Positions 11,305-22,238 of a stretch of DNA of 64,000 nucleotides are shown one piece after another; the stretch's first letter is position 1; every line of letters begins with the position of its first letter. The notes beneath the pieces were generated by a model. It was given only the letters and a program-made list of their open reading frames with translations. It searched no databases and was not told the DNA's origin. The stretch comes from Biscogniauxia marginata (lineage: Eukaryota; Ascomycota; Sordariomycetes; Xylariales; Xylariaceae), in assembly GCA_022695795.1 (NCBI GenBank), contig MU404119.1, positions 1-64,000 of the forward strand, in the 5' to 3' direction. The position numbers and the translations under genes are program-made.

Positions 11305-11755
11305 ATGGTATGTCGGCCGGCCCAGGAAACCGGATGGAGCAATCTGAACTGAACTAACAACCCGTTGTGCTATGGCATATGGCAGGCTTTAGAACAAATT
11401 GCTTACGTCCTCGGTGCCCTGACAGCTAGCGGCGGCACTGTAGGATTTCTGAAGTCGGGCTCAGTGCCCTCCATCGCAGCTGGCGTGACAGTGGGTGTCC
11501 TATGTACGTGTGAACTATCCACGAATGATCTACCGCGACGAAGAGAACTGAACCAGAACAGATGGCCTCGGTGGCTATCGCATCCAAACCAAACAACCCT
11601 ATGGCCTCGAGCTCACTCTTCTCGCGTCCGTCATCCTAGGTGGCTCCTCAATCCCCCGAGCCATCCGAGGTCGAAAGCCAGTGCCAAGCGTCCTGAGTTT
11701 GATTTCTATCTTTGGTCTTCTGACATATGGCAACGCTTTCAGGAAGACGCTGTAA
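11305..11755 (+). CDS. TMEM14-family small membrane protein
   Basis: Three exons: 11305-11307 (only the ATG), 11386-11503 and 11562-11755, giving 104 aa. The first coding exon is the bare start codon, followed by a 78-nt intron. Conserved TMEM14/UPF0136 features are seen: a Gly-rich helix (GALTASGGTVGFLKSGS), SIAAGVTVGVLYGLGGYRIQ across the second junction, and the PYGLELTLLASVILGGSSIPRAI segment. There are three to four short hydrophobic helices. Animal TMEM14C is a mitochondrial inner-membrane protein needed for haem synthesis, and related plant proteins move fatty acids out of plastids. The role in fungi is not established, so mitochondrial location is inference. The gene converges on cmc2. 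Confidence 0.88.
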
Positions 11756-12096
11756 GAGAGAGCATATGCCGGGGCAGCGCGAATATCGGATCGGCTATGA
11801 GATATCATGTCAAAATAACACATCCATCCAATATTAAATGGACGGTTTATGTAATACAAATATCAAAAAGCTTCGCACTCATACTTCGGCTCATAAGCCC
11901 ACCCAGTAGAGTCTAATGCCTCCCCAATCAATATCAACGCCGCTTCGTGTAAATCAAGTGCCCAAAGGCCTGGTTTTTTTTTTGTATAGCCCCTTTCTGA
12001 ACGCCTTGCTATGCAATACCAATAGGTCGCATCAATCCGTACTGTATCGCCAAAACCCCGCCGGCGGTAATACCAAGTCGCTAGGCTCCTAGCCGT
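11756..12096. other. Convergent 3' spacer between the TMEM14 gene and cmc2
   Basis: A 341-bp tail-to-tail gap with A- and T-rich patches and a T9-type run near 11970. It presumably contains both 3' UTRs. No gene was seen. Confidence 0.45.
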
Positions 12097-12414
12097 TCAG
12101 GAGTTCTCGTCGATCTCGGCCCAGGCTTGCTTGATTTTCTCACGCTTGGCCTTGGTGGATTCGCGGTTCCTTGCGGTGCGCTTGAGTCGCTCGCCTCGCA
12201 GGCACAAGGTGAGCTTGTCTTTTGTGTCGCTGCACATGCCCATCGACTTCCAGAGGAAACCCTTCGCATGACACTCTTCGAGAGCGGTCATGATCTCTTC
12301 GCATGCTGTTCGTGGCGGGGAACTGTTATTAGTATTCGCATCCGGTAGGAGCTAAAGGCTCATGTAGCCGAAGAACATACCAGCATTGTCTTTTGTGTGC
12401 AAGTGAGGATGCAT
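12097..12414 (-). CDS. cmc2: Twin CX9C mitochondrial protein, Cmc2-like cytochrome c oxidase assembly factor
   Basis: Two exons on the minus strand, 12414-12381 and 12305-12097, encode 80 aa beginning MHPHLHTKDNA. A perfect twin CX9C motif is visible: C-EEIMTALEE-C, then C-SDTKDKLTL-C, separated by a short loop. This is the coiled-coil-helix-coiled-coil-helix fold that Mia40 oxidises in the intermembrane space. The MHP start, the ALEECH helix and the Arg/Lys-rich tail match Cmc2, which helps assemble cytochrome c oxidase. The Cys residues of the first pair lie just after the exon junction. Length agrees with the family. A related Cmc1-type assignment is possible but less likely. Confidence 0.88.
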
Positions 12415-13048
12415 CTTGTCGGCCTTAGTAGAATACTTCCTTGATTATCGCAGTAGTTAAAGGCACCCGGTGCTGTCGCAAGGAAATCAACGAATGGTTC
12501 GATGGCAAAAGATGGAACTTGCCAATTAAGAAGTGGACATTACATACGGATATCCCTACCAAAAGTCTTTGCCACGCCAAGAAATGCCAATAAATCGTTA
12601 TAGCTAGATTACAGCTGACTGCCTGCTGTCGTCAGGTCATGGATTTTTAACCGCTAAGATAACTATAACTTAGCACATTAAAGGGGGTAATCGATACCAC
12701 ATACGACCCACTAAGACCACTAAAAATTATAGCGAAATATAAGGTAAGTATATCCACATCTATCTCTCAGCTGGCGCTCACCTGGGATCTAGCTAGGACG
12801 ATACCTTGGCGTTTCTTGGCGTGGCAAAGACTTTTGGTAGGGATATCCGTAGTGCCTACCTAACCTTAGAGCAAAAGCATGGGCCACCACTCCCCACCTG
12901 CAGGCCGTCTCCCCCACCAATCGATCTTCAGCAGTCGGTACTTCGTACAAACGCTGATTTCACACTCAGCGATTCTCTGATATTCGGCCCAGCTCCCTTC
13001 AACTCCTCTACTACTCACCACAGGGCCGCCCCAAACTCGTTTTCTACT
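12415..13048. other. Spacer between cmc2 and the prefoldin gene, mostly filled by an inverted-repeat element
   Basis: The cmc2 promoter must lie in the left part, and the prefoldin promoter in the right 200 bp. The middle is occupied by the element annotated at 12545-12851. Confidence 0.5.
12545..12851. mobile_element. Candidate MITE with long terminal inverted repeats
   Basis: The outer 46 bp of each end (12545-12590 and 12806-12851) are reverse complements with one mismatch. Weaker inverted similarity continues inward to about 12623 and 12773, including a TAGCTAGAT block, so each arm is about 79 bp. The total is 307 bp with no coding capacity. If the ends are taken as CGGATATCC, a TA dinucleotide flanks both sides, as expected for Tc1/mariner-type elements. 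It lies between the cmc2 and prefoldin start codons. Whether other copies exist cannot be seen from this window. Confidence 0.65.
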
Positions 13049-13784
13049 ATGGCGTCAAAAAATATATCTGCCAAAAAGCAGCAAGGCAAGTTCGCCGCCT
13101 AGGAAGGAAGGACTGCACCATGAGCCTGTGCTTACTTTTCTCCCAGAGCTGCAAGTCACATATTCAAACTACAAGAACACGCTGCAGCAGCTGGCGCAGA
13201 AGATCGGCGACGTCGAGCAGGAGGCCGAAGAACACAAGTCAGTTGTTTGCAGTTTCTTACCCCTCTTACCACTCGGACCACTCCTTGCTTTCAGTCAACT
13301 ACTTTCATGAACTTTCCCCTAGAGAGGTCTATTCATCACATAGCTTCATTCAGCCTGGCCAGGGAATCCCTTCCCTGGCGTAGACCATGAAACCTGGTCA
13401 CAGATCTCACCGCTCCATTGCTAGACTCACCGCTGGTCCATCTTGAAATCTTGCTGATTACATCCAGGCTTGTCCTCGACACGTTAGAACCGCTGTCGGG
13501 AGATCGCAAGTGCTTCCGCATGATTAACGGCGTCTTGGTAGAACGGACCGTCAAAGATGTCATCCCAGCGCTCAGGACGAATGCGGAGGGCTTAAAGAAG
13601 GTCCTCGAGGACCTTGTCAAGCAGTACAAGACCAAGCAGGACGACTTGGAGAAGTGGAAGGTATGTTGCATCCTTGTCGATGTAAAATTCCATGACATAG
13701 CTCACAACCTCTGGCCGGCATGCCTCGGAGCTAACATGATTATCTGTGCAGAAAAAGTATAATGTCCAGGTGGTTCAGTCATAG
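13049..13784 (+). CDS. pfd2: Prefoldin subunit 2
   Basis: Four exons, 13049-13085, 13147-13237, 13468-13660 and 13752-13784, encode 117 aa. Prefoldin is a hexameric cytosolic chaperone that hands unfolded actin and tubulin to the CCT chaperonin; subunit 2 is a beta-type subunit. The protein shows an N-terminal helix (ELQVTYSNYKNTLQQLAQKI), the beta-hairpin section (DRKCFRMINGVLVERTV) and a C-terminal helix, with coiled coils on either side. The first intron starts with GC, in the context AAG/GCAAGT, and ends in AG. It is the only good junction that keeps the frame. The second intron is long for this genome (230 nt). The last exon encodes only KKYNVQVVQS. Confidence 0.9.
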
Positions 13785-16700
13785 TTGACTTTGGAAATGC
13801 TGCTTGGCGGCGGCTGTAAGAAGAGCTTTGACGGCGCAGGGCTATTCGGAGTCCTTGATAGATAGCTCCCACGGTAGTCGGACAGGTGGCATGGCGTTAA
13901 TCTAGTGCGGCCGGTAATTTGCTCATCTGGCCTGTGGACATTACAAATTCCCATGGTAATTACGATCGAGATCGATGCATACTATTGCATGGCTTCAGGA
14001 TGAAGGAATGATGCCATATAGTTTATGATTTCAGCCGTCGGCAGGCTTCCGGTGATATCAAAAGATGGTGTTGATGAGTTGTACAATTGTAAGGTATTGA
14101 AGGGGGGGGGTGCGGAGCCCAGCGTTGAGGGCGTCTCAATGCCCAACGACGGGCTTTTGTCAAGGCTGTCAGCCCTTGCAAATGGTGGGCAATGTTGATT
14201 GGAGGGCAAGCCGCCGACACGAGTGGTTGTTTTGGCTGGCCAGAAATCAACGGATCAGCAGGGCGGATTTGCGCTGACCCTGCATCTATCTCCAAGACAC
14301 TACGCTGTCTGTACATATTATACCTCCTATGAACCAACACATCTGTGTCGTGTTTGAAGGAGCATCCAGGACGAAAACCTAATGTAGGTGCCTCGTTTGC
14401 CGGCAAATGGTCCAAAAGGCGGGGTCTCCGGCCTTCGTGTGAATTTCAACATGCCACATCATAAGACCGGCCTGCGACGTCCAAGTTGGATGACGACGTG
14501 GGTGGACAACTGTTTGCGACAACCATGATCTGCCTGAAACAGGAGGATACTTTAATTCCGCTAGAGTAGGTGAACAGTCATCCATCTCACTGAAGCCTGC
14601 ATGCCCCTTGACCATGATGGAGGGGAGTGACGATAAAGACATTTCGCGGTCCTGATCGCAGCCTCTGCCCAACTTGTACGCAGGGTGGGGTGCGTCCGGC
14701 CGGTACGGAACTTCCGGGTATGTAGAAGGCATGGCGTAACATGAGCCTGTGAGTTGTTCGATCATACTGTACCGCAGGAATGTCATCTTGAGTTACCCGG
14801 AACAGGGTACTTGCTATACACGAATTACTTGCGTACGGGCTTTTGAGAAAGAAAGAAGGGAAAAGAAACACGGTCTGCACAACTGCCCAAACATCAGCTT
14901 AATGATGTTCATCCGGGGTCCCACCTCTAGCTTCCGAACGGAGCGGCAGGGTTCTCCGGCCTGGTTGATGAGACGACTTGTACCTGGGCTACGTTCACCA
15001 ATAAGTTGCTCTTCCAGCACAGTGGTACCTTTCAGTCCTAGCGTCCATCTTCAAAACAAGGTCAGATGATAGATAATATTCCTTGCTATAGTAAGTCGAA
15101 TAGTCGACAGGCGAGAGTCCTTTACTTCCCGACGATTGGGCACCCACGGGGCCCATATGTAGGTTCGTGGGACACAGTTGGGCCGCATACGGCGTGCATG
15201 TCGGTACAGCAGGATGTGGAGGTGCCAGTAGGGGCTGGTGGTGCATAGAGAAGGAAGTACTTCAGGCAAGAAATCAGCAGCGAGTTCCATTAGCGATTCC
15301 GCGTAGCCCCGTCCTAAGACCTGCAGGTTTAGCCAAGGCAGAGCCATGTGATAGGTAGCCGGGATTGATAGACGGTGATGATGACATGATACAAATGGCT
15401 GGCAGGACGGTACCGTAAAAGAACAAGGAGGCCTGTCGTTAATCTCTGCATCCTAGGAGAGGAAACAGACAAGAGTGTTGAGCATTGAGTATCCAGGCTT
15501 TTACTGCCAATCAAAATCACGATCCAGGGCTGAATATTTCGATTGGCTACTAGTGTCTGCTCTGGCGTGGTATTATTGTTGCGATGCAGCCTTGTGCCGT
15601 ACTCTTATTTCCACTCTAGACGGGTTTGCAGCCAGTCGTGGCCTTTTCATCTCCGGAGCGTTCGAGCGGTCGTCCAAACAGATGCGATAGCCCCCATCAG
15701 GCTGGCGCAGAGTTTCCTGTTCCTGTCGGGTAGGCGCATTTTCTGACGAACAGTTGATTTTGAATAGGCATTATCAAATCAGCAGCCATTCTCACCCACC
15801 ATTCGCCGTCCCATGTCTGTGGCGAAGGTCCCACTACATTGAGCACACAATGACAAGGTTAAGCTAAAAGGGAGAAGCCGAATGATAAGCAACGGGAACG
15901 GGCTTGAAGAAAAGGGGAGGGTATCACTCCGAGTCAAAAAGAGAAGAAGAAACGTCAGCCTTGAGGTAATCTGTATGACGCAGGTCTTCACCGCTTGATG
16001 GACCAAGAACAACGCCTTCTAGTTCCAGCTTCTTCTTCCGACCCCCCCGCGTCTAAGAGGCATGCTGGGAGGGAGGCTAAAAGAAGAGACTGATCACAGC
16101 CATTGGCTTGACTTGGTAGGTTGCCGAGCAAGGACTCCCAGATAATTGAGATTGGAGGCTGGGAGACAAGAGGTGACTGCTTCTCTCTTCGCGGGGTTGT
16201 TGCGGTTGTTGTAATAGCCCACACTTAGGTATTGCCTGTACCTGGTTTGTAGTTGTGAGCAGCTCCCGCAATTGACGAATTGGCTTACGGAATAAAAAGA
16301 CTGAGCTCAAGGTTTGGTAAAGCTGAAGGTGGATTGGCGAGCCCCTCTGTTATCGATACGGGCCGAGTATCCAATTGCATGCAATTGATCGCAACTTCTA
16401 TGCTCGTTACGTACGGAACCCAGACGCTCCATCCCCATTTTCCGTCTATTGTGTAAGTGATTTCACAGACTAACCTATCGTTATTGTGATCTTACCTAAG
16501 AGCCATCACGTTCATCTCTAGGCTGTTGTTGTAGCCCCCCAGCCTCCGTTATTATAAAGTTATTGCCGAATTATATACAATCATCAGTTGTAGCAAAGTT
16601 ATTAATGATATCTACTCGCGGACGACTACCGTTATCCATCGTTACACAGTAGAAGCATTGACAGCAAAATCCCCGTTCTAGAGGAATCCAACTTTCCACG

Positions 16701-18035
16701 AGTCTCCACATTTTCCGTCTTAACCTTTTTTTTCCCTTTTCCCTCTCTAAGTTTACACCGCAAAAGAAAAGAGTATTTTCGTCCGTCGATTTTTATCAAT
16801 CAAATAGCCTAACACCTTTTACTACCTTACATCTCTGTCGTCACTACGCACACCCCACGCACCTAGCTATCTACCTACGCCTACACCTATCTGTATATAC
16901 GTACCTAGGCAGGTACTTGCTACTACACTGCGCACTTGTTGCAGACACGCGCGTTTTACACCAACCATCCCTCCCGCTGGCCAGCCCCGACCTAAAGGGA
17001 CTAAGGTAAGCCAAGCATCCCAAGCTCTCCAAGCTCCAAGCAAGGTACTCGTACCTCTCCGCCTCGATAATCTCAGGTTGGAAAACATGTCCATGTCCCT
17101 TTTTCCCTTCCCTGACGCGACCTTTTTCCAGCCCACCCACACACATACACATACGTGCAGCCATCCATCCGGCCCAGCCAACCAACATAGTCTCCATTGC
17201 TACCGTATTTGCGCACGCATACGTGCAGACTCGATTGTCGAAATCTGATTTCGATTCATCTAGTCTCTTCGTGTAACTGTCACGCCTCACTCGCGGGAAC
17301 CCTCCATAGACCAAGAGGAGCCTATCTAGAAGAGCCTATCTAGAAGAGCGTCCAGGGCAGCCGCATCGTCATCGCCTCTGGCTGGCTGCCACCAGCAATA
17401 GTCTCGTGGTCTCTGCCGTTCATCGGGGCCGAGCCCGCCATTCACCATCCACCATCCGCCATCTGCAGCAAGGCGATCTCGCTGCGGACCTGCGCTAAGA
17501 AAACTATTCTGCATTGTCTATCGTAGGGGTGCTTGACGATAGGACAGCGGGTCTTGCAGTAACGCGACCCTCGGCGTCTTCACAGAGACGCGGCCCCCGC
17601 TTCCCAAGTCCCATAACCCATACCACTACCTACCATCTCATCTTCAGAGTACGTATCCAAAAATACCCCCCCAATCCATAGCCCTCCTTTCTGTCTCCCG
17701 ACGTGTGTATACATACACTATACCGAGCTTGGGCTCAGACAGGCCTGTGCAGCTCTGCATACGCCTTTCGTCCTCCACACGTTCCGTCATAGCCTGAAGT
17801 CTCGTCGGGGTTGGCCACGGCATTGTCGACCGTGTAGTAAATAGGTCGCTAATTTGGATCCGCGACAGGGCAGGATTGACGCAGCTTTCTGCAGCTAAGC
17901 CGCGCTCACTTGCAAGCCCTACACCTGCAACGTGTCAGAGGGACACATCATCCCTCTACCTTGTAACAGCTGTGCGAGCTGGCAGACCACGAAAAAAATT
18001 TAACATAAGCTACCACCCGCTGCAGGTAGCCAAAT
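13785..18035. other. Gene-free stretch of 4.25 kb upstream of hapC
   Basis: No open frame here begins with ATG and resembles a protein family; frames of 130-147 codons on the minus strand begin with TTG. From about 16.5 kb to 18.0 kb the sequence is pyrimidine-rich on the plus strand, and may be a long leader of hapC (inference). A 14-bp unit is tandemly duplicated at 17318-17345. Two CCAAT pentamers in opposite orientation lie 31 bp apart near 15507 and 15542. Confidence 0.45.
17318..17345. repeat. Short tandem duplication, two 14-bp units
   Basis: The unit GAGCCTATCTAGAA occurs twice, back to back and without mismatch. It lies about 700 bp upstream of the hapC start codon. Confidence 0.8.
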
Positions 18036-19069
18036 ATGTCGGATTCCCCCCAATCCCCTCCAAAGGACGTCGAGCCAGGCGTACAATCACCCGACGATGA
18101 AGCACAAATGAACGATCCTCAGGACCCACACGCCACTGGGCTCGCCTATGAGTTCGAGGTAAAAGAGCAAGATAGGTGGTTGCCTATAGCCAATGGTGAG
18201 TTGATGTCCCTTTCTGACTCTTGTCTCTGATTTGGTGCATCCCAAGCCTGTATCTGGGGCCCTGTCTGCAAGCTTCGACTCCAGTACGGCTCTGCGGAGC
18301 TTCTGGCCTCTTGCAATTGGTGCTCTTTGTCTCTAGCTCCAGACATACGCGCATGAATAGAGTCGTCCATGTCTCACGATTCGTCCTTCAAGTCGCCAGA
18401 AGCGCCGCGCGCTTCGAAAGCTGACAAGTATGATGTTTACGATGCTAACATACGCAATTTCGCGCCAGTTGCCCGAATCATGAAGCTGGCCCTGCCCGAA
18501 AATGCCAAGATCGCAAAGGAAGCCAAGGAGTGCATGCAAGAATGTGTCAGCGAGTTTATCTCTTTCATCACGAGCGAAGGTAAGTCATCGAGCCCCTTCT
18601 CGAGCTGCGCGTGCTCGCGGCGAGGCGGGCGGAGACTAACAGCGCGTACAGCATCGGAGAAATGCCACCAAGAAAAGAGAAAAACGGTTAACGGCGAAGA
18701 CATTTTGTTTGCAATGACATCCTTGGGGTTTGAGAACTATGCGGAGGCGCTCAAGATTTACCTGTCTAAATACCGAGAGGTAATGTTCCCTTTGAGACCC
18801 CTTCCCTATTAGAGATGAGGGTACTACTGTATGTGAGGGTGCCTCTACGGACGAGACTAACTGATTATCAGCAGTCCCAGTCAAATAGGGGCGAGAACCA
18901 ACAGAATAGGCCCAGCAGCCAAGGGTATGGAGCATCTGCGCCTGGCGGCTCTGGTGCCGCTGGGTCTTCAGCCTTCCAAGGAGGAGACGGGGCTGGCGGT
19001 ATCGGTGAATCGGGCGATGGCTATATGTATTCCCAGGGCCACAACGGTGCGGCAGGTGAGACCTATTAA
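18036..19069 (+). CDS. hapC: CCAAT-binding complex subunit HapC (NF-YB, yeast Hap3)
   Basis: Four exons, 18036-18195, 18469-18579, 18652-18779 and 18872-19069, encode 198 aa. HapC pairs with HapE through histone folds, and with HapB binds CCAAT boxes to control respiration, iron and redox genes. The N-terminus has [16 protein letters not shown]. The histone fold at about residues 50-133 is nearly invariant: [67 protein letters not shown]. One CHQEK occurs where CQQEK is common. The tail is Gly/Ser/Gln-rich. The last acceptor reads CAGCAG, so one Gln may be present or absent. A possible GTGAGA donor 15 bases before the stop could add another exon. The first intron is 273 nt. Confidence 0.95.
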
Positions 19070-20165
19070 GTCTCGCGCCAAGCGTCCGCTTCTGCCTCGA
19101 CATACGAATTAGGTCGATTGTTATCACGCCGTGTTACTTGTTAGGTCTGAGGTTTTCCAGACAGGCATACTTCCTACGGCGAGTGTATAAGTACGGGATT
19201 GTAAAGGCTTGGGGCATTTACTGATTTCGCAACGAGGTGTCTCCGGACAGGGAATGGATATACAACAACTGTGCCTGTGTATGATGGACTTTTTATCGCC
19301 ATGGTTGGCGACGAAAGAGGGCTAAGGGCAAAAAAGTATATGCTGGTGCTGCTGGTTTAATCTTTGATAGATTCCCCCCAGGCGTTCCCCCCTTTTTTAG
19401 TTCCCTGCGGCTCTCAAGATCAGTCTTGGGATTCAACGCCAGCTCTACTTCGGCAGTCATTTGGCTTTATGGCGCAAGAACACAGTCTAGTGCCTAAGGC
19501 ATAACTCGCTATATAGCATCAATCAATTTCATTGCGTCAAACCACATTGCATATTGGCTGTGTTGATCCCGGTGCATTTCGTACGAAGCAGATTGAATAA
19601 ATAGCGAGGCTTGTTTGCACGCAGAGCTAATTCACAGGATTGGTGTCGATTCTTTATCCTATCAAAGTTGTAATTGTCGTGGGTGTGCGCTTATAGTGTA
19701 ATTAATCCCCCCAAAAAGAAAACCTGGGATATTATCATCAACCTCGCTTTACAATTAATTAATTAACTGTATGTGAGATAGATTAGGTAGGTACTAGTTA
19801 CCGGTAGATACCTAGGTACATGTAAGTGCTTAAGGTAAACTGGATATGGCAACGGTGACGCGCGCGTGCACGAGCCAATTGAATTCCAGCTTCTGCTGCC
19901 CCGCCACTAATCTGGACCCTGCTGCTAACTTTCTCACTTTTTTTTTCTTTTCAAAAATTGTCCCAGTTTTGTGGTGTGCAGCATCTTCACGGGTCTCCAA
20001 CGTTGTCCACTGTCAACGTTACGATTTTCGCACGTTTCTTCAGCGGACTGCGAGGGAGATGACTGATCATTCCTTACAGCAACCCAGGGCGACTCCGATC
20101 TATAGTCGAATGCGATAATTCCCTTATGCGACTAGCATTAGCACGGCGCTGTGCAAGACTGTCCC
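19070..20165. other. Gene-free spacer between hapC and rrn3
   Basis: About 1.1 kb with no coding signal. It includes the hapC 3' region, AT-rich sequence near 19690-19790, and a TAGGTAC/CCTAGGTAC block at about 19786-19820. The rrn3 promoter probably lies in the last few hundred bases. Confidence 0.45.
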
Positions 20166-22238
20166 ATGTCACCCACCAGTACGGCCACCTCGCAACTTGC
20201 TCGGGCTGCCGCAAATAGCACGCCCTTGAAACCTATTCTGAAGCTATCGTCGTCAATACCAGGTGCCAAGCGATCCAGTGATGACACTGGTTTCGACGAT
20301 GACAGCAATATGGATAGCCTCCAGAGTCCTCGGAAGCGGCAGAGGGTAGAATTTGACTTGAACAATATTGAGATTCACGAGATTGGCGCAAGGACTGTGG
20401 ACGAGATTAAGCAGGAAATAAGAATTGCACTGGATCGTCACGACCGAGGAGATGACGAAGAATACGACGTCCTGAAGGAGACTCTATCCGGCAAGCACGT
20501 GTCATACGATGAGGACGACGATGACGGCGAAGCGGACCCGGCACTCGCGGCAAAACAACGTCAGGAATTTAAGGTCTACTTGATCGCTCTTATGAGTTTC
20601 GCCCCTCGCCTGGGAAGATCCTGTGATGGTCTAGTCAAGAGCATATTGCATTGTCAGTGGCTTGGTCGAGACGAACAGTTTGCCAAGATCTACATCCAAT
20701 TCATTGGCACTCTCGTGAGCGCTCAAGGACCCCGTCTTACGCAGGTTTTATCGACGCTAGTCGAGAAGTTCTGCGACTCTCGGCCCTCGGACTGGGCTGT
20801 ACCTAATTTTCCCGCTGTTGGACGTGAGGTCGTGCAAGAGAGGCTTCATCTAGCTGTGCAATATATTGTACAACTTTTCCCTGTTGCGCCATCCGTATTA
20901 GAGTCGCTCCTTGCAAGCAAATACCCCTTCCACGACGAACCCAAGCGTATGCACCTCGCCTATGTCGAAAATCTCCTCAGGATCCGGAAGTACTGCCCGT
21001 CGCTGAGGACTGAGGTTATGGATCTAATTATCAGCCGGCTGGTCAAGATTGACGTGGAAATGCAGATGGACTTGGATGATATGGATGACAGACTCACTGC
21101 CATGGTTGCTATGGCCCTCAAATCTTCCCAGGTCAATAGCGATCAAGACGAGGAAGATGATGAAAGTGATGCCGAGTCAGTATCGAGCGAAGAATCCGAA
21201 GATAACGAATATACCCGCGTGAAAACAGCTAAGGAGAGTATCGAGAAGATGGATTCTATCCTGGATGCTCTCTTTGAGCTTTACACGCCCAGCTTTGCCG
21301 ATCCTCAATCTGACGAGGCTATGGACGTATTCGAGGACCTATTATCTGAATTCTCGAACCTCATACTACCTACGATCAAGTCCCGACATACTCAGTTCCT
21401 TCTCTTTCACTTTGGCCAGCAGTCCGAGAGGCTAATGGATGCGTTCTGCGGCACCTGCATCAATATCGCCTTCGAATCCCAACGCCCTCTCGTTTTACAA
21501 CAGGCAGCATCCTCCTACCTAGCTAGTTTTGTCGCACGTGGAGCTCATGTCCCAGGCCATATTGTTGTGAAGATATTCGAAGTCCTCGGCTTTCACTTGG
21601 ATCAGATGCGCTCAGTCTATGAGATCTCGTGTCGGGGTCCTGACATTCGTCGATACGCGCCATTTTACGCACTGATGCAAGCATTGATGTATATCTTCTG
21701 CTTCAGATGGCAGGACCTCATCAGGTCTGCCCCGGAAGAGGTTGATAATGACGACCTCTCTTCATATCTAGACCAAGAGATAGAGTGGGAGCCAGAGATA
21801 AAGGATATCATGCGACGCAATATTTACTCTAAGCTGAACCCGCTCAAGGTCTGCTCGCCGGCCATTGTCGAACAGTTTGCCAAGCTTGCGCATCGCTTTC
21901 GATTTATGTACGTCTACCCGTTGATCGAGTCTAATAAGCGTATTCGACTTTCCCAATTTGCTGTCGGGGCATACTCCAATGGTGGCGCGTTGCGAGACCT
22001 GTCTTTCGATGTCAACGATGAGAGCTGGCAGCAGCTTGGTTCCTACTTCCCCTTTGATCCCTACCAGCTACCGAAGAGCAAGCGCTGGGTAGAACAAGAC
22101 TATCTACAATGGCGAGCCATCCCGGGCCTCAATGCCGATGATATAGATGACGAAAGTGACGGGGACGACCCGGAAGATGAGGACGAGGCAGTCGACGAAG
22201 ATACTGCCACCGATGAGGATGGTGAGGAGGATGACTAG
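20166..22238 (+). CDS. rrn3: RNA polymerase I transcription initiation factor Rrn3 (TIF-IA)
   Basis: A single exon of 690 aa. Rrn3 binds RNA polymerase I and bridges it to the core factor at rDNA promoters; it is the growth-regulated step of rRNA synthesis. The start is the first in-frame ATG (MSPTSTATS). A Ser-rich N-terminus with a basic PRKRQR cluster near residue 56 is followed by the HEAT-like Rrn3 domain, with conserved stretches such as FKVYLIALMSFAPR, LTQVLSTLVEKFCDSRPSDW, IISRLVKIDVEMQMD, SYLASFVARG and FYALMQALMYIFCFRW. An acidic loop near residues 320-350 and an acidic Asp/Glu tail are also typical. The serines in the acidic loop are plausible regulatory phosphosites (inference). 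Confidence 0.95.
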   Translation: MSPTSTATSQLARAAANSTPLKPILKLSSSIPGAKRSSDDTGFDDDSNMDSLQSPRKRQRVEFDLNNIEIHEIGARTVDEIKQEIRIALDRHDRGDDEEYDVLKETLSGKHVSYDEDDDDGEADPALAAKQRQEFKVYLIALMSFAPRLGRSCDGLVKSILHCQWLGRDEQFAKIYIQFIGTLVSAQGPRLTQVLSTLVEKFCDSRPSDWAVPNFPAVGREVVQERLHLAVQYIVQLFPVAPSVLESLLASKYPFHDEPKRMHLAYVENLLRIRKYCPSLRTEVMDLIISRLVKIDVEMQMDLDDMDDRLTAMVAMALKSSQVNSDQDEEDDESDAESVSSEESEDNEYTRVKTAKESIEKMDSILDALFELYTPSFADPQSDEAMDVFEDLLSEFSNLILPTIKSRHTQFLLFHFGQQSERLMDAFCGTCINIAFESQRPLVLQQAASSYLASFVARGAHVPGHIVVKIFEVLGFHLDQMRSVYEISCRGPDIRRYAPFYALMQALMYIFCFRWQDLIRSAPEEVDNDDLSSYLDQEIEWEPEIKDIMRRNIYSKLNPLKVCSPAIVEQFAKLAHRFRFMYVYPLIESNKRIRLSQFAVGAYSNGGALRDLSFDVNDESWQQLGSYFPFDPYQLPKSKRWVEQDYLQWRAIPGLNADDIDDESDGDDPEDEDEAVDEDTATDEDGEEDD

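Noticed and set aside
16871..17314. 147-codon frame on the minus strand upstream of hapC
   Set aside because: It starts at TTG and reflects the pyrimidine-rich plus-strand composition.
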